Shown: piece after piece, positions 47,996-57,392 of the stretch | Position numbering within the stretch: position 1 is the stretch's first letter | How the letters are laid out: every line of letters begins with the position of its first letter | Assembly (NCBI RefSeq): GCF_014904795.1 | Contig: NZ_JACZFS010000008.1 | Span: 1-64,000 of the forward strand | Reading direction: 5' to 3' | Length of the DNA: 64,000 bases | Source: Nisaea nitritireducens | GTDB lineage: Bacteria > Pseudomonadota > Alphaproteobacteria > Thalassobaculales > Thalassobaculaceae | Program-made: the position numbers and the translations under genes | The notes under the pieces: generated by a model | Told to the model about the DNA's origin: nothing | Databases searched by the model: none | Seen by the model: only the letters and a program-made list of their open reading frames with translations

Positions 47996-49231
47996 GTGTC
48001 GGATAAAGGCATCGTGATCGTCGGGGCCAGCCATGGCGGCGTGCAGCTGGCGGCCAGTCTGAGGGAAAAGGGCTATGAGGGCCCATTGACCATGCTGACT
48101 TCCGAGCCGGATCTTCCCTATCAGAAACCACCGCTCTCCAAAGGTTACATCAAGGAGCCGGACCCGAAACCGACACCGCTCCGCCCGGAGAAATTCTACA
48201 CGGACCGGTCCATCGATTTGCGCCTGAGCACGACGGCGACCGCGCTTGACCTGAGTGGCGGGGAAGTGCGGCTGGCGGACGGCTCGGCAATTCCATGCTC
48301 GAAGATTGCGCTTGCGGTGGGCTCCCGCCCCCGGAGAATTCCGGTGCCGAACATCGACGCGCCGGGCGTGCTGGAGCTGCGCACCTATCAGGACAGTCAG
48401 GCAATCAAGGCCGGTTTCAACGCCGCCGAGTCCGTGCTGGTTATCGGCGGCGGGTTCATCGGGCTCGAGATCGCGGCGACGGCCGCTGTGCTTGGCAAGC
48501 GGGTGACCGTGCTGGAAGCCGAAGGGCGGCTGATGGCGCGTGCGGTCTCGCCGGCTGTCTCTGCTTATTTCCTAAGTTACCTTGGCGGACTTGGGGCGGA
48601 CATCCGTCTGAATGCCCGGGTTTCCGGCATTCGGCTGTCCGGCGACGGGACCGCGGCCGGAGCCGATCTCGCGGACGGTAGTGTCATCGACGCGGATTGT
48701 GTGATTTCGGGCACCGGCGTACTGCCATGCACCGAGCTTGCCGAAGCGGCGGGTCTCAGCGTCGAGAATGGAATTGCCGTCGGGCCGACCATGCTTTCCT
48801 CAGTGCCGGAAGTCGCGTCCATCGGAGACTGCGCCAGCTATGTGCATTGGCAGGTCGGGCGCCGGGTCCGCCTCGAATCCGTTCAGAATGCGGTCGATCA
48901 GGCGAAGACGGCGGCAGCGGCGTTGTTGGGTGATGCCGAGCCTTATCATGAGGTGCCGTGGTTCTGGTCTGATCAGGCCGAAGCAAAGCTGCAGATTGCC
49001 GGACTGTCTGACGGCAGCGAGGAGGCTGTGCTGCGGGGCGATCCGGAATCCGGGTCCTTTTCCGCATTTCTGTTCGCTGACGGCAAGCTGCGCTGTGTCG
49101 AGTCGGTCAACAAGGCTGGTGATCACGCTCTTGGCCGGCGGCTTCTGGCGGTTGATGCGGGCCTGACGCCAGAGCAGGCAGCGGATCCGGATTTTGATCT
49201 CCGCGCCCTGGTCAAGCGGGCCCGTTCCTGA
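47996..49231 (+). CDS. Ferredoxin/rubredoxin reductase-like FAD oxidoreductase
   Basis: A 411-residue NAD(P)H-dependent flavoprotein. Two dinucleotide folds are seen: IVIVGASHGGVQLAASLR for FAD and VLVIGGGFIGLEIAATAAVLG for NAD(P). The family serves P450s or Rieske oxygenases by reducing a ferredoxin. The GTG start at 47996 has AGGAGG 6 nt upstream; the longer open frame upstream overlaps choV and is not genuine. It lies 43 bases after choV, so it may be co-transcribed with choline uptake. A role with a Rieske glycine betaine demethylase elsewhere is possible but unproven. Confidence 0.87.
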   Translation: MSDKGIVIVGASHGGVQLAASLREKGYEGPLTMLTSEPDLPYQKPPLSKGYIKEPDPKPTPLRPEKFYTDRSIDLRLSTTATALDLSGGEVRLADGSAIPCSKIALAVGSRPRRIPVPNIDAPGVLELRTYQDSQAIKAGFNAAESVLVIGGGFIGLEIAATAAVLGKRVTVLEAEGRLMARAVSPAVSAYFLSYLGGLGADIRLNARVSGIRLSGDGTAAGADLADGSVIDADCVISGTGVLPCTELAEAAGLSVENGIAVGPTMLSSVPEVASIGDCASYVHWQVGRRVRLESVQNAVDQAKTAAAALLGDAEPYHEVPWFWSDQAEAKLQIAGLSDGSEEAVLRGDPESGSFSAFLFADGKLRCVESVNKAGDHALGRRLLAVDAGLTPEQAADPDFDLRALVKRARS

Positions 49232-49261
49232 CGCAGAACGGGCATTCCCGTGCCACGATCA

Positions 49262-49290
49262 AGCCCCGCGCGTTCGCGGGGCTCGTTTTT
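49262..49290 (+). terminator. Rho-independent terminator of the cho operon
   Basis: A 9-base perfect stem AGCCCCGCG (49262-49270) and CGCGGGGCT (49275-49283) with a CGTT loop, followed by CG then five T. It lies 31 bases after the reductase stop and closes the choX-to-reductase unit. Confidence 0.88.
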
Positions 49291-49455
49291 CATGGCTTAT
49301 CAGCTGGCCGGCCTTTGGACGTAGCGAACATTCAGACCGCAATTTAGGTATTCCATGGCATAAAGTGTGTGGTATACCAGAACCCACGCACCCCGCCATG
49401 GGGGCGCTCGCTATTGGTCGAACGACCGGGAATTCTGCATGCCGGGGAAATCTGC

Positions 49456-50142
49456 ATGAATGAGTCTTCAGCGTTGATGGTGACGCCGATTGCGGCCGAG
49501 GTCAGTCTCAAGGACAAGACCTACGCGGCCCTGAAAGACGGCATCGTCTCGATGAACATCTATGACCCGGATGCCAATCTGCGGCTCGACGAACGGCAAT
49601 TGTCCGAACAGCTCGGGATCAGCCGGACGCCGCTGCGCGAAGCGCTGGCGCGGCTGGCGCAGGAGGGACTGGTCGATATCCAGCCCCGGCGCGGCGTATT
49701 CATCGTCCGCAAGACCAAGGCCGAGATTATCGAGATGATCAAGGTCTGGGCAGCGCTTGAAGGCATGGCGGCACGTCAGGCGGCCGAGATGGCCACGGAT
49801 GCCGAAATCCAGCAGCTGCGTCGTATCTTCCAGGAAACGGAAAAAGGGCGGCTGGAAATCGATGAGTATTCGAGCCGCAATATCGAATTCCACCAGGCCA
49901 TCCTGAAGCTCGGCCATTCGCCGCTTATTCAGGAGATGACCGACAAGATTTTCCTGCATGTCCGCGCCATCCGTGCACGGACCATCGGGGAGCAGGACCG
50001 GATTGCTCGATCGATGCAGGACCATATGCATATCGTCGAGGCAATCGAGGCCCGTGACGGGGAGTTGGCGGAGCGTCTGGTCAGGGACCATGCACTCGCA
50101 CTCGCCAAGCATGTCGCTAACAACGTGAACTATCTCGGATAA
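49456..50142 (+). CDS. GntR-family regulator (FCD domain)
   Basis: A 228-residue regulator. The winged helix (about residues 15-85, QLSEQLGISRTPLREALARLAQEGLV) is classic GntR/FadR, and the C-terminal helical FCD domain (about 95-218) includes metal-binding candidates D/H in the stretch SSRNIEFHQAILKLGHS. The start at 49456 (MNESSALM) has GGGGA upstream; the longer frame begins in poorly conserved sequence. It precedes the ThDP enzyme by 59 bases on the same strand and probably controls it and frc in response to an organic acid. Confidence 0.9.
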   Translation: MNESSALMVTPIAAEVSLKDKTYAALKDGIVSMNIYDPDANLRLDERQLSEQLGISRTPLREALARLAQEGLVDIQPRRGVFIVRKTKAEIIEMIKVWAALEGMAARQAAEMATDAEIQQLRRIFQETEKGRLEIDEYSSRNIEFHQAILKLGHSPLIQEMTDKIFLHVRAIRARTIGEQDRIARSMQDHMHIVEAIEARDGELAERLVRDHALALAKHVANNVNYLG

Positions 50143-50201
50143 CCGAAGATCAAGCGGCGGTGCGCGTTTAAACGACCGCCAGTATAAAAGGGAGCCTTAA
50201 T

Positions 50202-51926
50202 ATGAGCGATACCGCTACCGATACACTCAAGGAAAAAGACCGATCCGGCGATGTCGTCTCCGGCGGCCACTTGGTCGCGAAGGCCCTAAAGAACGAGGGT
50301 GTGGATACTATTTTCACGCTCTGCGGCGGGCACATCATCGACATCTATGACGGCTGCGTTGACGAAGGCATCCGCATTGTCGACTTCCGTCACGAGCAGG
50401 TCGCTGCCCATGCCGCCGACGGGTACGCCCGGCAGACCGGCAAGCTCGGCTGCCTTGTCACCACGGCTGGACCGGGCTGCACGAATGCGATGACCGGCAT
50501 GGCCACCGCCTTCCGTTCGGAGAGCCCGGTGCTGCATATTGGCGGACAGGGCGCGCTGACCCAGCACAAGATGGGCTCGCTGCAGGATCTTCCCCATGTC
50601 GATATCATGGCGCCGATCACCAAATTCTCCGCCGGTGTCCGCTCGACGGAACGGGCAGGCGACATGGTCTCGATGGCAGCCCGCGAATGTTTTGCCGGTG
50701 CCTACGGCCCGTCCTATCTCGAAATTCCGCGTGACGTTCTCGATCGCGAAGTGCCGCTGTCCAGCGCCGTTCTCCCGGAGCCGGGCAAGTACCGCGCTTC
50801 GGTCAAGTCGATCGGCGATCCGGCCGATATCGAGCGTCTTGCGGACCTCATCGTAAAGGCGGAACGTCCTGCCATTCTCGTCGGCTCCCAGGTCTGGATG
50901 AGCCGCGGTCATCAAGCGGCGATCGATCTGGTCAAGGACCTGAACATCGCCTGCTACATGAATGGCGGCGCTCGCGGCATGCTGCCCCAGACGGACAGCC
51001 ACTATTATAACCGGACCCGTCGTCTCGCCTTCCAGAAGGCTGACCTGCTGTTGATCGTGGGCACGCCGTTCGATTTCCGCATGGGCTACGGCAAGCGGAT
51101 CCGCGAAGACCTGACGCTGGTGCAGATCGATCAGTCTTACAGCACTGTCGGCAAGAACCGGGACGTGGATCTCGGTATCGCCGGCGATCCGGGCGCGATC
51201 CTCTCCGCTGTGCACGCTGCCGTCAAAGGCCGGGTCGACAATGGCTCCAAGGGTCGTGACGGCTGGCTGAAAGAGCTGCGCGCGGCCGAAGAGGCGGCAA
51301 CCGAGAAGCTGATGCCGCTGTTCCTGTCCGACCAGTCCCCGATCCATCCCTACCGGGTGGCGTGGGAGCTGAACGAATTCCTGACCGAGAAGACAGTCTA
51401 TATCGGTGACGGCGGCGACGTGGTGACCATCTCCGCCCAGGCCGTGGCACCGAAAGGCCCGGGGAACTGGATGGACCCGGGCGCGCTTGGCTCGCTCGGT
51501 GTCGGCACCGGCTTCGCCGTTGCGGCGGGCCTCGCCAATCCGGAAAAGGAAATCCTCTGCTATTACGGCGACGGCTCCTTTGGCATGACCGCCTTCGACA
51601 TGGAAACCGCGAACCGGTTCGGCGTGCCCTATATCGCCGTCATCGGCAACAACTCCTCGATGAACCAGATCCGCTACGGCCAGATCGCGAAATACGGCGA
51701 TCAGCGCGGCAATGTCGGCAACAAGCTCGGCGATGTGCCGTTCTCCAAGTTTGCCGAAATGCTCGGTGGGTATGGCGAAGAGGTGCATGAGGCGAACCAG
51801 ATACAGCCGGCTCTGCTGCGCGCCCGCGAAGCGGTGAAAACCAGCGGAAAATCCGCTGTGGTGAACATCTGGGTCGATCCGAACGAGTACGCGCCGGGTA
51901 CCAAGAACCAGACCATGTACAAATAA
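50202..51926 (+). CDS. ThDP-dependent enzyme of the acetolactate synthase / oxalyl-CoA decarboxylase / 2-hydroxyacyl-CoA lyase group
   Basis: A 574-residue three-domain ThDP enzyme. The cofactor-activating glutamate is E65 ([16 protein letters not shown]), and the ThDP/Mg motif is GDG at 456-458, then 24 residues, then NN at 483-484. The C-terminal tail ending GTKNQTMYK looks like a lid. It differs from oxalyl-CoA decarboxylase in the E-loop context and around residues 80-110, and resembles the 2-hydroxyacyl-CoA lyase side more. Pairing with a strong formyl-CoA transferase homologue suggests formyl-CoA as product. Oxalyl-CoA decarboxylation, 2-hydroxyacyl-CoA cleavage and acetolactate-type chemistry remain possible. 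Confidence 0.85.
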   Translation: MSDTATDTLKEKDRSGDVVSGGHLVAKALKNEGVDTIFTLCGGHIIDIYDGCVDEGIRIVDFRHEQVAAHAADGYARQTGKLGCLVTTAGPGCTNAMTGMATAFRSESPVLHIGGQGALTQHKMGSLQDLPHVDIMAPITKFSAGVRSTERAGDMVSMAARECFAGAYGPSYLEIPRDVLDREVPLSSAVLPEPGKYRASVKSIGDPADIERLADLIVKAERPAILVGSQVWMSRGHQAAIDLVKDLNIACYMNGGARGMLPQTDSHYYNRTRRLAFQKADLLLIVGTPFDFRMGYGKRIREDLTLVQIDQSYSTVGKNRDVDLGIAGDPGAILSAVHAAVKGRVDNGSKGRDGWLKELRAAEEAATEKLMPLFLSDQSPIHPYRVAWELNEFLTEKTVYIGDGGDVVTISAQAVAPKGPGNWMDPGALGSLGVGTGFAVAAGLANPEKEILCYYGDGSFGMTAFDMETANRFGVPYIAVIGNNSSMNQIRYGQIAKYGDQRGNVGNKLGDVPFSKFAEMLGGYGEEVHEANQIQPALLRAREAVKTSGKSAVVNIWVDPNEYAPGTKNQTMYK

Positions 51927-51930
51927 GCGG

Positions 51931-51964
51931 AAGGGCGTGCCGGGTCTCCGGCGCGCCCTTTTTC
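51931..51964 (+). terminator. Strong terminator between the ThDP gene and frc
   Basis: A 13-base stem (51931-51943 with 51948-51960, one G-T pair) and a GTCT loop, followed by a run of T (51959-51963). It lies 4 bases after the ThDP gene stop and 33 bases before the frc start. A full terminator inside the apparent operon implies attenuation or that frc has its own promoter. Confidence 0.85.
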
Positions 51965-51996
51965 CGTTCAATCCGGTAAGAGGGAAGAGAAAGACA

Positions 51997-53238
51997 ATGA
52001 GCGAAGCGTTGAAAGGTGTCCGCATTCTGGACATGACGCATGTGCAGTCGGGCCCGACTTGCACCCAGTTGCTGGCGTGGTTCGGTGCCGATGTGATCAA
52101 GGTCGAGCGCCCGGGGGTTGGCGACATTACCCGCGGCCAGCTGCGCGATCTGCCGGACGCGGACAGTCTCTATTTCACCATGCTGAACAGCAACAAACGC
52201 AGCGTCACGCTCAACACCAAGACAGACAAGGGCAAGGAAATCCTGACCCGCCTCATCGAAGAGTGCGATGTCATGGTCGAGAATTTCGCGCCGGGCGCGC
52301 TCGACCGGATGGGCTTCACTTGGGAGCGCATTCAGGAGATCAACCCGCGCATCGTCTATGCCAGCATCAAGGGCTTCGGTCCGGGTGCTTTTGAGGATTG
52401 CAAGGTCTACGAGAATGTCGCTCAGTGCACCGGCGGCTCCGCCTCCACGACCGGTTTCGAAGACGGTCCGCCGACCGTTACAGGCTCCCAGATCGGCGAC
52501 AGCGGAACCGGCCTGCATCTGGCGCTCGGCATCGTTACTGCGCTCTATCACCGGACCAATTCCGGCAAGGGCCAGCGGGTCGAATGCGCAATGCAGGACG
52601 GCGTGCTCAATCTCTGCCGCGTGAAATTGCGCGACCAGCAGCGGCTGGAACACGGCCCGCTGAAGGAATATCCGCAATATCCGAATGGTGAGTTCGGTGA
52701 GGCCGTGCCACGGGCTGGCAACGCGTCGGGTGGCGGCCAGCCGGGCTGGGCCGTGCAGACCAAGGGCGGCGGTCCGAACGATTATATCTATGTCATCATC
52801 CAGCCTCCGGGCTGGGCGCCGCTGATGAAGACCATCGGCCGCGAGGAGCTGATCGAGGATCCGGAATGGGCCACGCCTGAAGTGCGCCTGCCGAAGCTCG
52901 ACAAGTGCTTCGGCATGATCGAGGAATGGACCAAGACCAAGAACAAGTTCGAGGTCATGGAAACCCTGAACGCGCTCAACGTGCCGTGTGGCCCGATCCT
53001 CAGCATGAAGGAGTTGGCCGAAGATGAGTCGCTGCGCGCGACCGGTACGGTGGTCGAAGTGCCGCACCCCCATCGTGGCACCTATCTGACTGTCGGCAAT
53101 CCGATTAAGCTTTCCGCATCGCCGGCAAAGGTGGATCGCTCGCCGCTTCTGGGCGAACATACAGATGAAATTCTGACGGCGGTGCTCGGTATGAGCGCTG
53201 ACGATGTGGCCGCGGCCAAGGCGGAAGGCGCCGTCTAG
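51997..53238 (+). CDS. frc: Formyl-CoA:oxalate CoA-transferase-like (class III)
   Basis: A 413-residue class III CoA-transferase very similar to Frc. Shared marks include [59 protein letters not shown] and [15 protein letters not shown]. The catalytic aspartate is D168 ([11 protein letters not shown]). Frc passes CoA from formyl-CoA to oxalate. The start at 51997 has an AGGGAAGAG stretch upstream. A dedicated oxalyl-CoA decarboxylase is not recognisable; the adjacent ThDP enzyme may take that role. The gene symbol rests on homology, and the acid could be another dicarboxylate or hydroxyacid. Confidence 0.88.
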   Translation: MSEALKGVRILDMTHVQSGPTCTQLLAWFGADVIKVERPGVGDITRGQLRDLPDADSLYFTMLNSNKRSVTLNTKTDKGKEILTRLIEECDVMVENFAPGALDRMGFTWERIQEINPRIVYASIKGFGPGAFEDCKVYENVAQCTGGSASTTGFEDGPPTVTGSQIGDSGTGLHLALGIVTALYHRTNSGKGQRVECAMQDGVLNLCRVKLRDQQRLEHGPLKEYPQYPNGEFGEAVPRAGNASGGGQPGWAVQTKGGGPNDYIYVIIQPPGWAPLMKTIGREELIEDPEWATPEVRLPKLDKCFGMIEEWTKTKNKFEVMETLNALNVPCGPILSMKELAEDESLRATGTVVEVPHPHRGTYLTVGNPIKLSASPAKVDRSPLLGEHTDEILTAVLGMSADDVAAAKAEGAV

Positions 53239-53266
53239 GCCGGTTCAGCCGACACGAAATAGAAGG

Positions 53267-53298
53267 CGGCGCCGGCTTGTTGAAGCCGGCGCCGTTTT
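53267..53298 (+). terminator. Terminator after frc
   Basis: A 12-base perfect stem CGGCGCCGGCTT (53267-53278) and AAGCCGGCGCCG (53283-53294), GTTG loop, then TTTT. It lies 28 bases past the frc stop and 31 bases before the next gene. Confidence 0.85.
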
Positions 53299-53328
53299 CA
53301 TAAGAATGACAGAAATGAGGGTAGGGGC

Positions 53329-54354
53329 ATGAAGGTTTGTATTTACGGTGCGGGTGCGATCGGGGGCTATCTCGGCGCGGAACTCGCTCAGGTGGAAGGT
53401 GTCGAGGTTTCCCTGATCGCGCGCGGTGCGCATCTGGCGGCGATCAAGGAGAACGGACTGAAACTTCTGATTGGCGAGGAAGAGCGCGTTGCAAAAGTCA
53501 CAGCGACCGACAATCCGGCGGAGCTCGGCCCGCAGGATTATGTGATCGTCGCGCTCAAGACCCATCAAGCATGGGAAGTGGCGGATCAGATGGTCCCGCT
53601 GCTTGGCCCGGACACCGCTGTCGTGACCTGTCAGAACGGTGTGCCCTGGTGGTATTTCCATGGCGTGAACAGCGCCTACCAGAACTTGCGTCTGAACTCC
53701 GTCGATCCCGATGATCGGCAATGGGATCTGGTCGGCCCGCAGCGCGCCATCGGTTGCGTTGTCTATCCGGCGACCGAGATCGCCGCTCCAGGCGTGGTCA
53801 AGCACACCTATGGCAACAAGTTCGCCCTCGGCGAGCCGGATGGCAGCATATCCGAGCGGGCAACGCGCCTCAGCGAGGCGCTGCAGAAAGCAGGTTTCAA
53901 GGCGCCGGTCATGCCGAACATCCGGGACGAAATCTGGCTGAAGCTGTGGGGCAATCTCTGCTTCAACCCGATCAGCGCTCTGACACGTGCGACGCTTGAT
54001 GTGGTGGCTACCGATCCCGGCACCCGTGCTTTGTCCCGGGCGATGATGGAAGAGGCGCAGCGTATCGGTGCCCGCCTCGGCGTGCATTTCCGCGTTGACG
54101 TCGAACGGCGGATCAATGGCGCTGCCAAGGTCGGTGCACACCGGACCTCGATGCTGCAGGATCTTGAAAAAGGCCGGCAGCTTGAAATCGACGCACTGCT
54201 GACGGCGGTGCAGGAAATGGGACGGCTTGTCGATTTGCAGACCCCGCATATCGACTCCGTGCTTGCTCTGGTGCAACAACTGGGGCGGACCCAGGGGCTC
54301 TATCCTGTCTTCCCGGAAGATTCCGGCAGCCCTGAATCCCTCGTTGTCGATTGA
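53329..54354 (+). CDS. Ketopantoate reductase (PanE/ApbA) family protein
   Basis: A 341-residue NADPH-dependent reductase. The Rossmann motif IYGAGAIGGYLGAEL and the substrate segment EIWLKLWGNLCFNPISALTRATL are typical of 2-dehydropantoate 2-reductases. It is longer than biosynthetic PanE (about 300 residues). Its place behind a CoA-transferase and in front of a quinone oxidoreductase suggests reduction of another 2-oxoacid. Homologues of this kind occur in 2-oxoacid catabolic clusters. It may start a new unit after the terminator at 53267-53298. Confidence 0.88.
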   Translation: MKVCIYGAGAIGGYLGAELAQVEGVEVSLIARGAHLAAIKENGLKLLIGEEERVAKVTATDNPAELGPQDYVIVALKTHQAWEVADQMVPLLGPDTAVVTCQNGVPWWYFHGVNSAYQNLRLNSVDPDDRQWDLVGPQRAIGCVVYPATEIAAPGVVKHTYGNKFALGEPDGSISERATRLSEALQKAGFKAPVMPNIRDEIWLKLWGNLCFNPISALTRATLDVVATDPGTRALSRAMMEEAQRIGARLGVHFRVDVERRINGAAKVGAHRTSMLQDLEKGRQLEIDALLTAVQEMGRLVDLQTPHIDSVLALVQQLGRTQGLYPVFPEDSGSPESLVVD

Positions 54355-54371
54355 ACCGGAGTGATTTTTAG

Positions 54372-55382
54372 ATGACGGACGCAACGCTTCCGGCCGAGAT
54401 GAATGTGGTCGAAATCAGCGAGCCCGGCGCACCGGAGGTTCTGGTGCCGGGCAAGCGCCCGGTGCCGGAAGCGGCGCCGGGGGAGGTGCTGATCCAGGTC
54501 GCCTATGCAGGAGTGAACGGCCCGGACCTGGTGCAGCGGCGCGGGCATTATCCGCCGCCGAAAGGCGCGTCCGATCTGCTCGGCCTGGAGATTTCCGGCA
54601 AGGTCGTCGCTGTCGGTGACGGTGTCGGCAAATGGTCTGTCGGAGACGTGGTCTGTGCGCTGACCAACGGTGGCGGTTACGCGGAATATTGCGCGGTCGA
54701 TGCACGGCACTGCCTGCCGCTGCCGCACGGTTTCAATCTGCTTGAAGCGGCCTCGGTGCCGGAGACCTACTTCACCATCTGGTCGAATGTCTTCATGGGC
54801 GCGAAACTGTCGCGGGGTGAAGTCTTCCTGGTGCATGGCGGTGCCGGCGGTCTCGGCACGACCTCGATCCAGCTGGCCAAGGCGATTGGCGCGACGGTGG
54901 TCGCTGTCGACAGCCCGGCTGAGCGCTGCAAGGTCTGCAGTGAGCTCGGTGCAGACCTCACCGTGGATTTCCGCGAGCAGGATTTTGTCGAGATCATTCG
55001 CGGCGAATACAAGGGCGCGGATGTCATCCTTGATATCATCGGCGGCGAGAATATAGCCAAGAACATCAAGGCTTCCAGGCCGGACGGACGGATCGTTCAG
55101 CTCGCCTTCAACAAGGGTTCCAAGGTCGAGGTCGACCTGATGCCGGTGATGCTGAAGCGGCTGACCTATACCGGCTCCACGCTGCGGTCCCGGACACCGG
55201 AGAACAAGGCGGAGATCCGCGACAGCCTCGCGATCAATGTCTGGCCGATGTTCGAGCAGGGCAATCTGAAGCCGGTGGTGAGCAAGACCTTTCCGCTGGC
55301 CGAGGCGGCCGCCGCCCACGCCTTCATGGAAAGCGCCGGGCACAGCGGCAAGATCATGCTGGAGGTCTGCGGGGACCTATAG
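54372..55382 (+). CDS. NAD(P)H quinone oxidoreductase, PIG3 type
   Basis: A 336-residue zinc-free medium-chain dehydrogenase. The opening MNVVEISEPGAPEVL and GVNGPDLVQRRGHYPPPKGASDLLGLEISG are characteristic of the TP53I3/PIG3 subgroup, which reduces quinones with NADPH. The nucleotide-binding stretch VHGGAGGLGTTSIQLAKAIGA is near residue 155. It begins 17 bases after the ketopantoate reductase-like gene and is followed after 12 bases by DUF1810, so all three are probably co-transcribed. Confidence 0.91.
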   Translation: MTDATLPAEMNVVEISEPGAPEVLVPGKRPVPEAAPGEVLIQVAYAGVNGPDLVQRRGHYPPPKGASDLLGLEISGKVVAVGDGVGKWSVGDVVCALTNGGGYAEYCAVDARHCLPLPHGFNLLEAASVPETYFTIWSNVFMGAKLSRGEVFLVHGGAGGLGTTSIQLAKAIGATVVAVDSPAERCKVCSELGADLTVDFREQDFVEIIRGEYKGADVILDIIGGENIAKNIKASRPDGRIVQLAFNKGSKVEVDLMPVMLKRLTYTGSTLRSRTPENKAEIRDSLAINVWPMFEQGNLKPVVSKTFPLAEAAAAHAFMESAGHSGKIMLEVCGDL

Positions 55383-55394
55383 GGAGTTGGCGTA

Positions 55395-55832
55395 ATGACC
55401 GACGCCGATCTGGAAAAGTTCGTAGAGGCACAAGGGCCTGTCTATGCGCAGGCTCTTGCCGAACTGAAAGCGGGCCGAAAGACCTCGCACTGGATCTGGT
55501 ATATCCTGCCCCAGCATGTCGATCTCGGCCGCTCCCAACGGGCGATCCATTACGGCATCGCCGAACTCGATCAGGCCCGGCGCTATCTCAGGGATCCGAT
55601 GCTTGGGCCTCGGTTGCGGGCTAGTGTCGAGGCCGTTCTGCCACATAGTGACAAAACAGCATTCGCGATTTTTGGCTCGCCCGACGACATGAAGTTCCGC
55701 TCCTGCCTGACGCTGTTCGAGGCGGCGGCGGAGACAGAGGAAGACCGCGCACTTTTCCGGCAGGCTCTGGATCTTTTCTATGATGGTGTGCGGGATGAGC
55801 GCACGCTTTCTCTGCTCAGCACGGATCTATAG
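55395..55832 (+). CDS. DUF1810 family protein
   Basis: A 145-residue cytosolic protein that matches DUF1810 (HWIWYILPQHVDLGRSQRAIHYGI and DDMKFRSCLTLFEAAA). The family is calpastatin-like in name only and has no established function. The gap to the upstream reductase is 12 bases. Its last six bases overlap the 3' end of the convergent permease gene. Confidence 0.88.
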   Translation: MTDADLEKFVEAQGPVYAQALAELKAGRKTSHWIWYILPQHVDLGRSQRAIHYGIAELDQARRYLRDPMLGPRLRASVEAVLPHSDKTAFAIFGSPDDMKFRSCLTLFEAAAETEEDRALFRQALDLFYDGVRDERTLSLLSTDL

Positions 55833-57278
55833 TAGCGCCAGCACCGGCAACATCATCAGCAATCCAATGATCCCGAGGGCGAGTGCCGGGCGCATCAGCT
55901 TGTTCTCTTGCCCCGCCAGCCCTGAGACAGACGCAGCCAGCACGATCCGGCCGGGAGAAGCCATTGTGATATTCGAGCCCGCGGCATTCTGCGCGGCGGC
56001 GACCACGACGGGATCGAGTCCCAACCGGCTTGCGACGGTGCTCTGGAAGGCCATGAACAGCGCATTCGAGCCTGCGTTGCTGGCCGTCAGGAACCCGCCC
56101 AGGCCGCCCACGGCGGGAACGGCGAACAGATAGGCGGCACCCGCCCCGGCGGCGACGGTTTCCGCCAGACGGTCTGTCATCCCCGCATGCAGCATTACAT
56201 GCCCGAAACAGATAAACCCGGCAACCGAGAGGCTGGCGATGCCCCACTGCTTCAGCGCCTGCGGAACTAGCAGGCGGACCTCGGCGGCGGGAATGCGCAG
56301 GCTGACGATCCCCACAAGGGCGGCCAGCAGCATCCAGAAGCCCGGATGGTGGATCGGAGACAGCGTGAATTCATAGGCAGGAGCATCGATGCGGAGCAGG
56401 GGCGCTGTCATTGCGCCGACCACGGGTGCGAGGCGCGTGAGGCTGAGAGTGCCCATCAGCACGAAGAGCGGCAGTGCGGCAGCGAGGAGGCCGTTCCCAT
56501 CTGTTCGGGCTTTCGCGCGAATGCGGGCCAGCGCCAGTCCAGCGATCGTCACAGCTAGACCGGCGATGCAGCCGCCAAGCTCAACGCTGATCCAGGCGCT
56601 TGAGGCCCAGAGTGTGGCAGCGAGCAGGGCGCTGTAAGCCAGAGCAGAGATGACGTTGGAGACATCGGTGAGGCTTTCCCCGGCAAAGCTGAGCGTGGCG
56701 AAGGCACAGAGCAGGATGAAGGGCAGGCTGAGCCAGACCGCTGTCATTGCCGTTTCGTCGGCCGGAAGGCCTGAAAGATCGGCGCCGAGCACGGTACCGA
56801 TGGCAAGCGCGCCCCACGGCACGGCGCATTGTCCGAGCAAGGCGATCAGGGCGGCGCGGGCCGGGGGGTAGCCGAGGGCGATCAGCAACGGCACGGTGAC
56901 GATGATGCCGACGCCGAACCCGGTCGCGGATTCAAAAAAGACGGAGACGCCGAGAACCAGGACGAGCACACGCTGCGCCGGGTTCGGGATCGCATCGGCG
57001 GCGGCCTTGCCGAGCCGTTCCAGCGCCCCGCCCGCGCGCAGCACCCAGTAAAGGGTGACACCGCCGAGCAGCACATAGGCAACCGTCGCCGTGGTCAGCA
57101 GCCCGTCGATGACGGCATGCGCGATGGCATCTGATTGCAGGTGGAATGCGGAAACAGTGGCGGCGATCAGGATCGAGACGGCGAGCCCGAGTCCGCCCGC
57201 CCGCATGGCGGACTGACGGGCGACAAGGATGGCAAGGGTCGCAAGGATGAGCGGCGCGGCGGCTGTCACGGTGAGCAT
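55827..57278 (-). CDS. L-lactate permease family transporter
   Basis: A 483-residue membrane protein with about 12-13 spans. The family marks FFESATGFGVGIIVTVPLLIA, GGFLTASNAGSNALFM and QNAAGSNITMASPGRI are clear. LctP/GlcA proteins import L-lactate, D-lactate or glycolate with protons. At 483 residues it is shorter than the E. coli protein (about 550). No lactate dehydrogenase is adjacent; glycolate or another 2-hydroxyacid is as likely and would fit the nearby ThDP/frc region. It diverges from the AraC-type regulator. Confidence 0.9.
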   Translation of the reverse strand: MLTVTAAAPLILATLAILVARQSAMRAGGLGLAVSILIAATVSAFHLQSDAIAHAVIDGLLTTATVAYVLLGGVTLYWVLRAGGALERLGKAAADAIPNPAQRVLVLVLGVSVFFESATGFGVGIIVTVPLLIALGYPPARAALIALLGQCAVPWGALAIGTVLGADLSGLPADETAMTAVWLSLPFILLCAFATLSFAGESLTDVSNVISALAYSALLAATLWASSAWISVELGGCIAGLAVTIAGLALARIRAKARTDGNGLLAAALPLFVLMGTLSLTRLAPVVGAMTAPLLRIDAPAYEFTLSPIHHPGFWMLLAALVGIVSLRIPAAEVRLLVPQALKQWGIASLSVAGFICFGHVMLHAGMTDRLAETVAAGAGAAYLFAVPAVGGLGGFLTASNAGSNALFMAFQSTVASRLGLDPVVVAAAQNAAGSNITMASPGRIVLAASVSGLAGQENKLMRPALALGIIGLLMMLPVLALL

Positions 57279-57392
57279 GCGGACGTTTCCGGTGTTTCAT
57301 TTGGCGGCGGCCCGTTCTGGTGCGGGCGGTTCGGGATCATAACCGCAAGATCGGTCGGGCAGCGAGGCAGAAGCGATGGCATGCTTGGTGCC

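Noticed and set aside
50286-52127. A 613-residue open frame antisense to the ThDP enzyme
   Set aside because: The forward-strand protein has intact catalytic motifs; the antisense frame has none and is a shadow.
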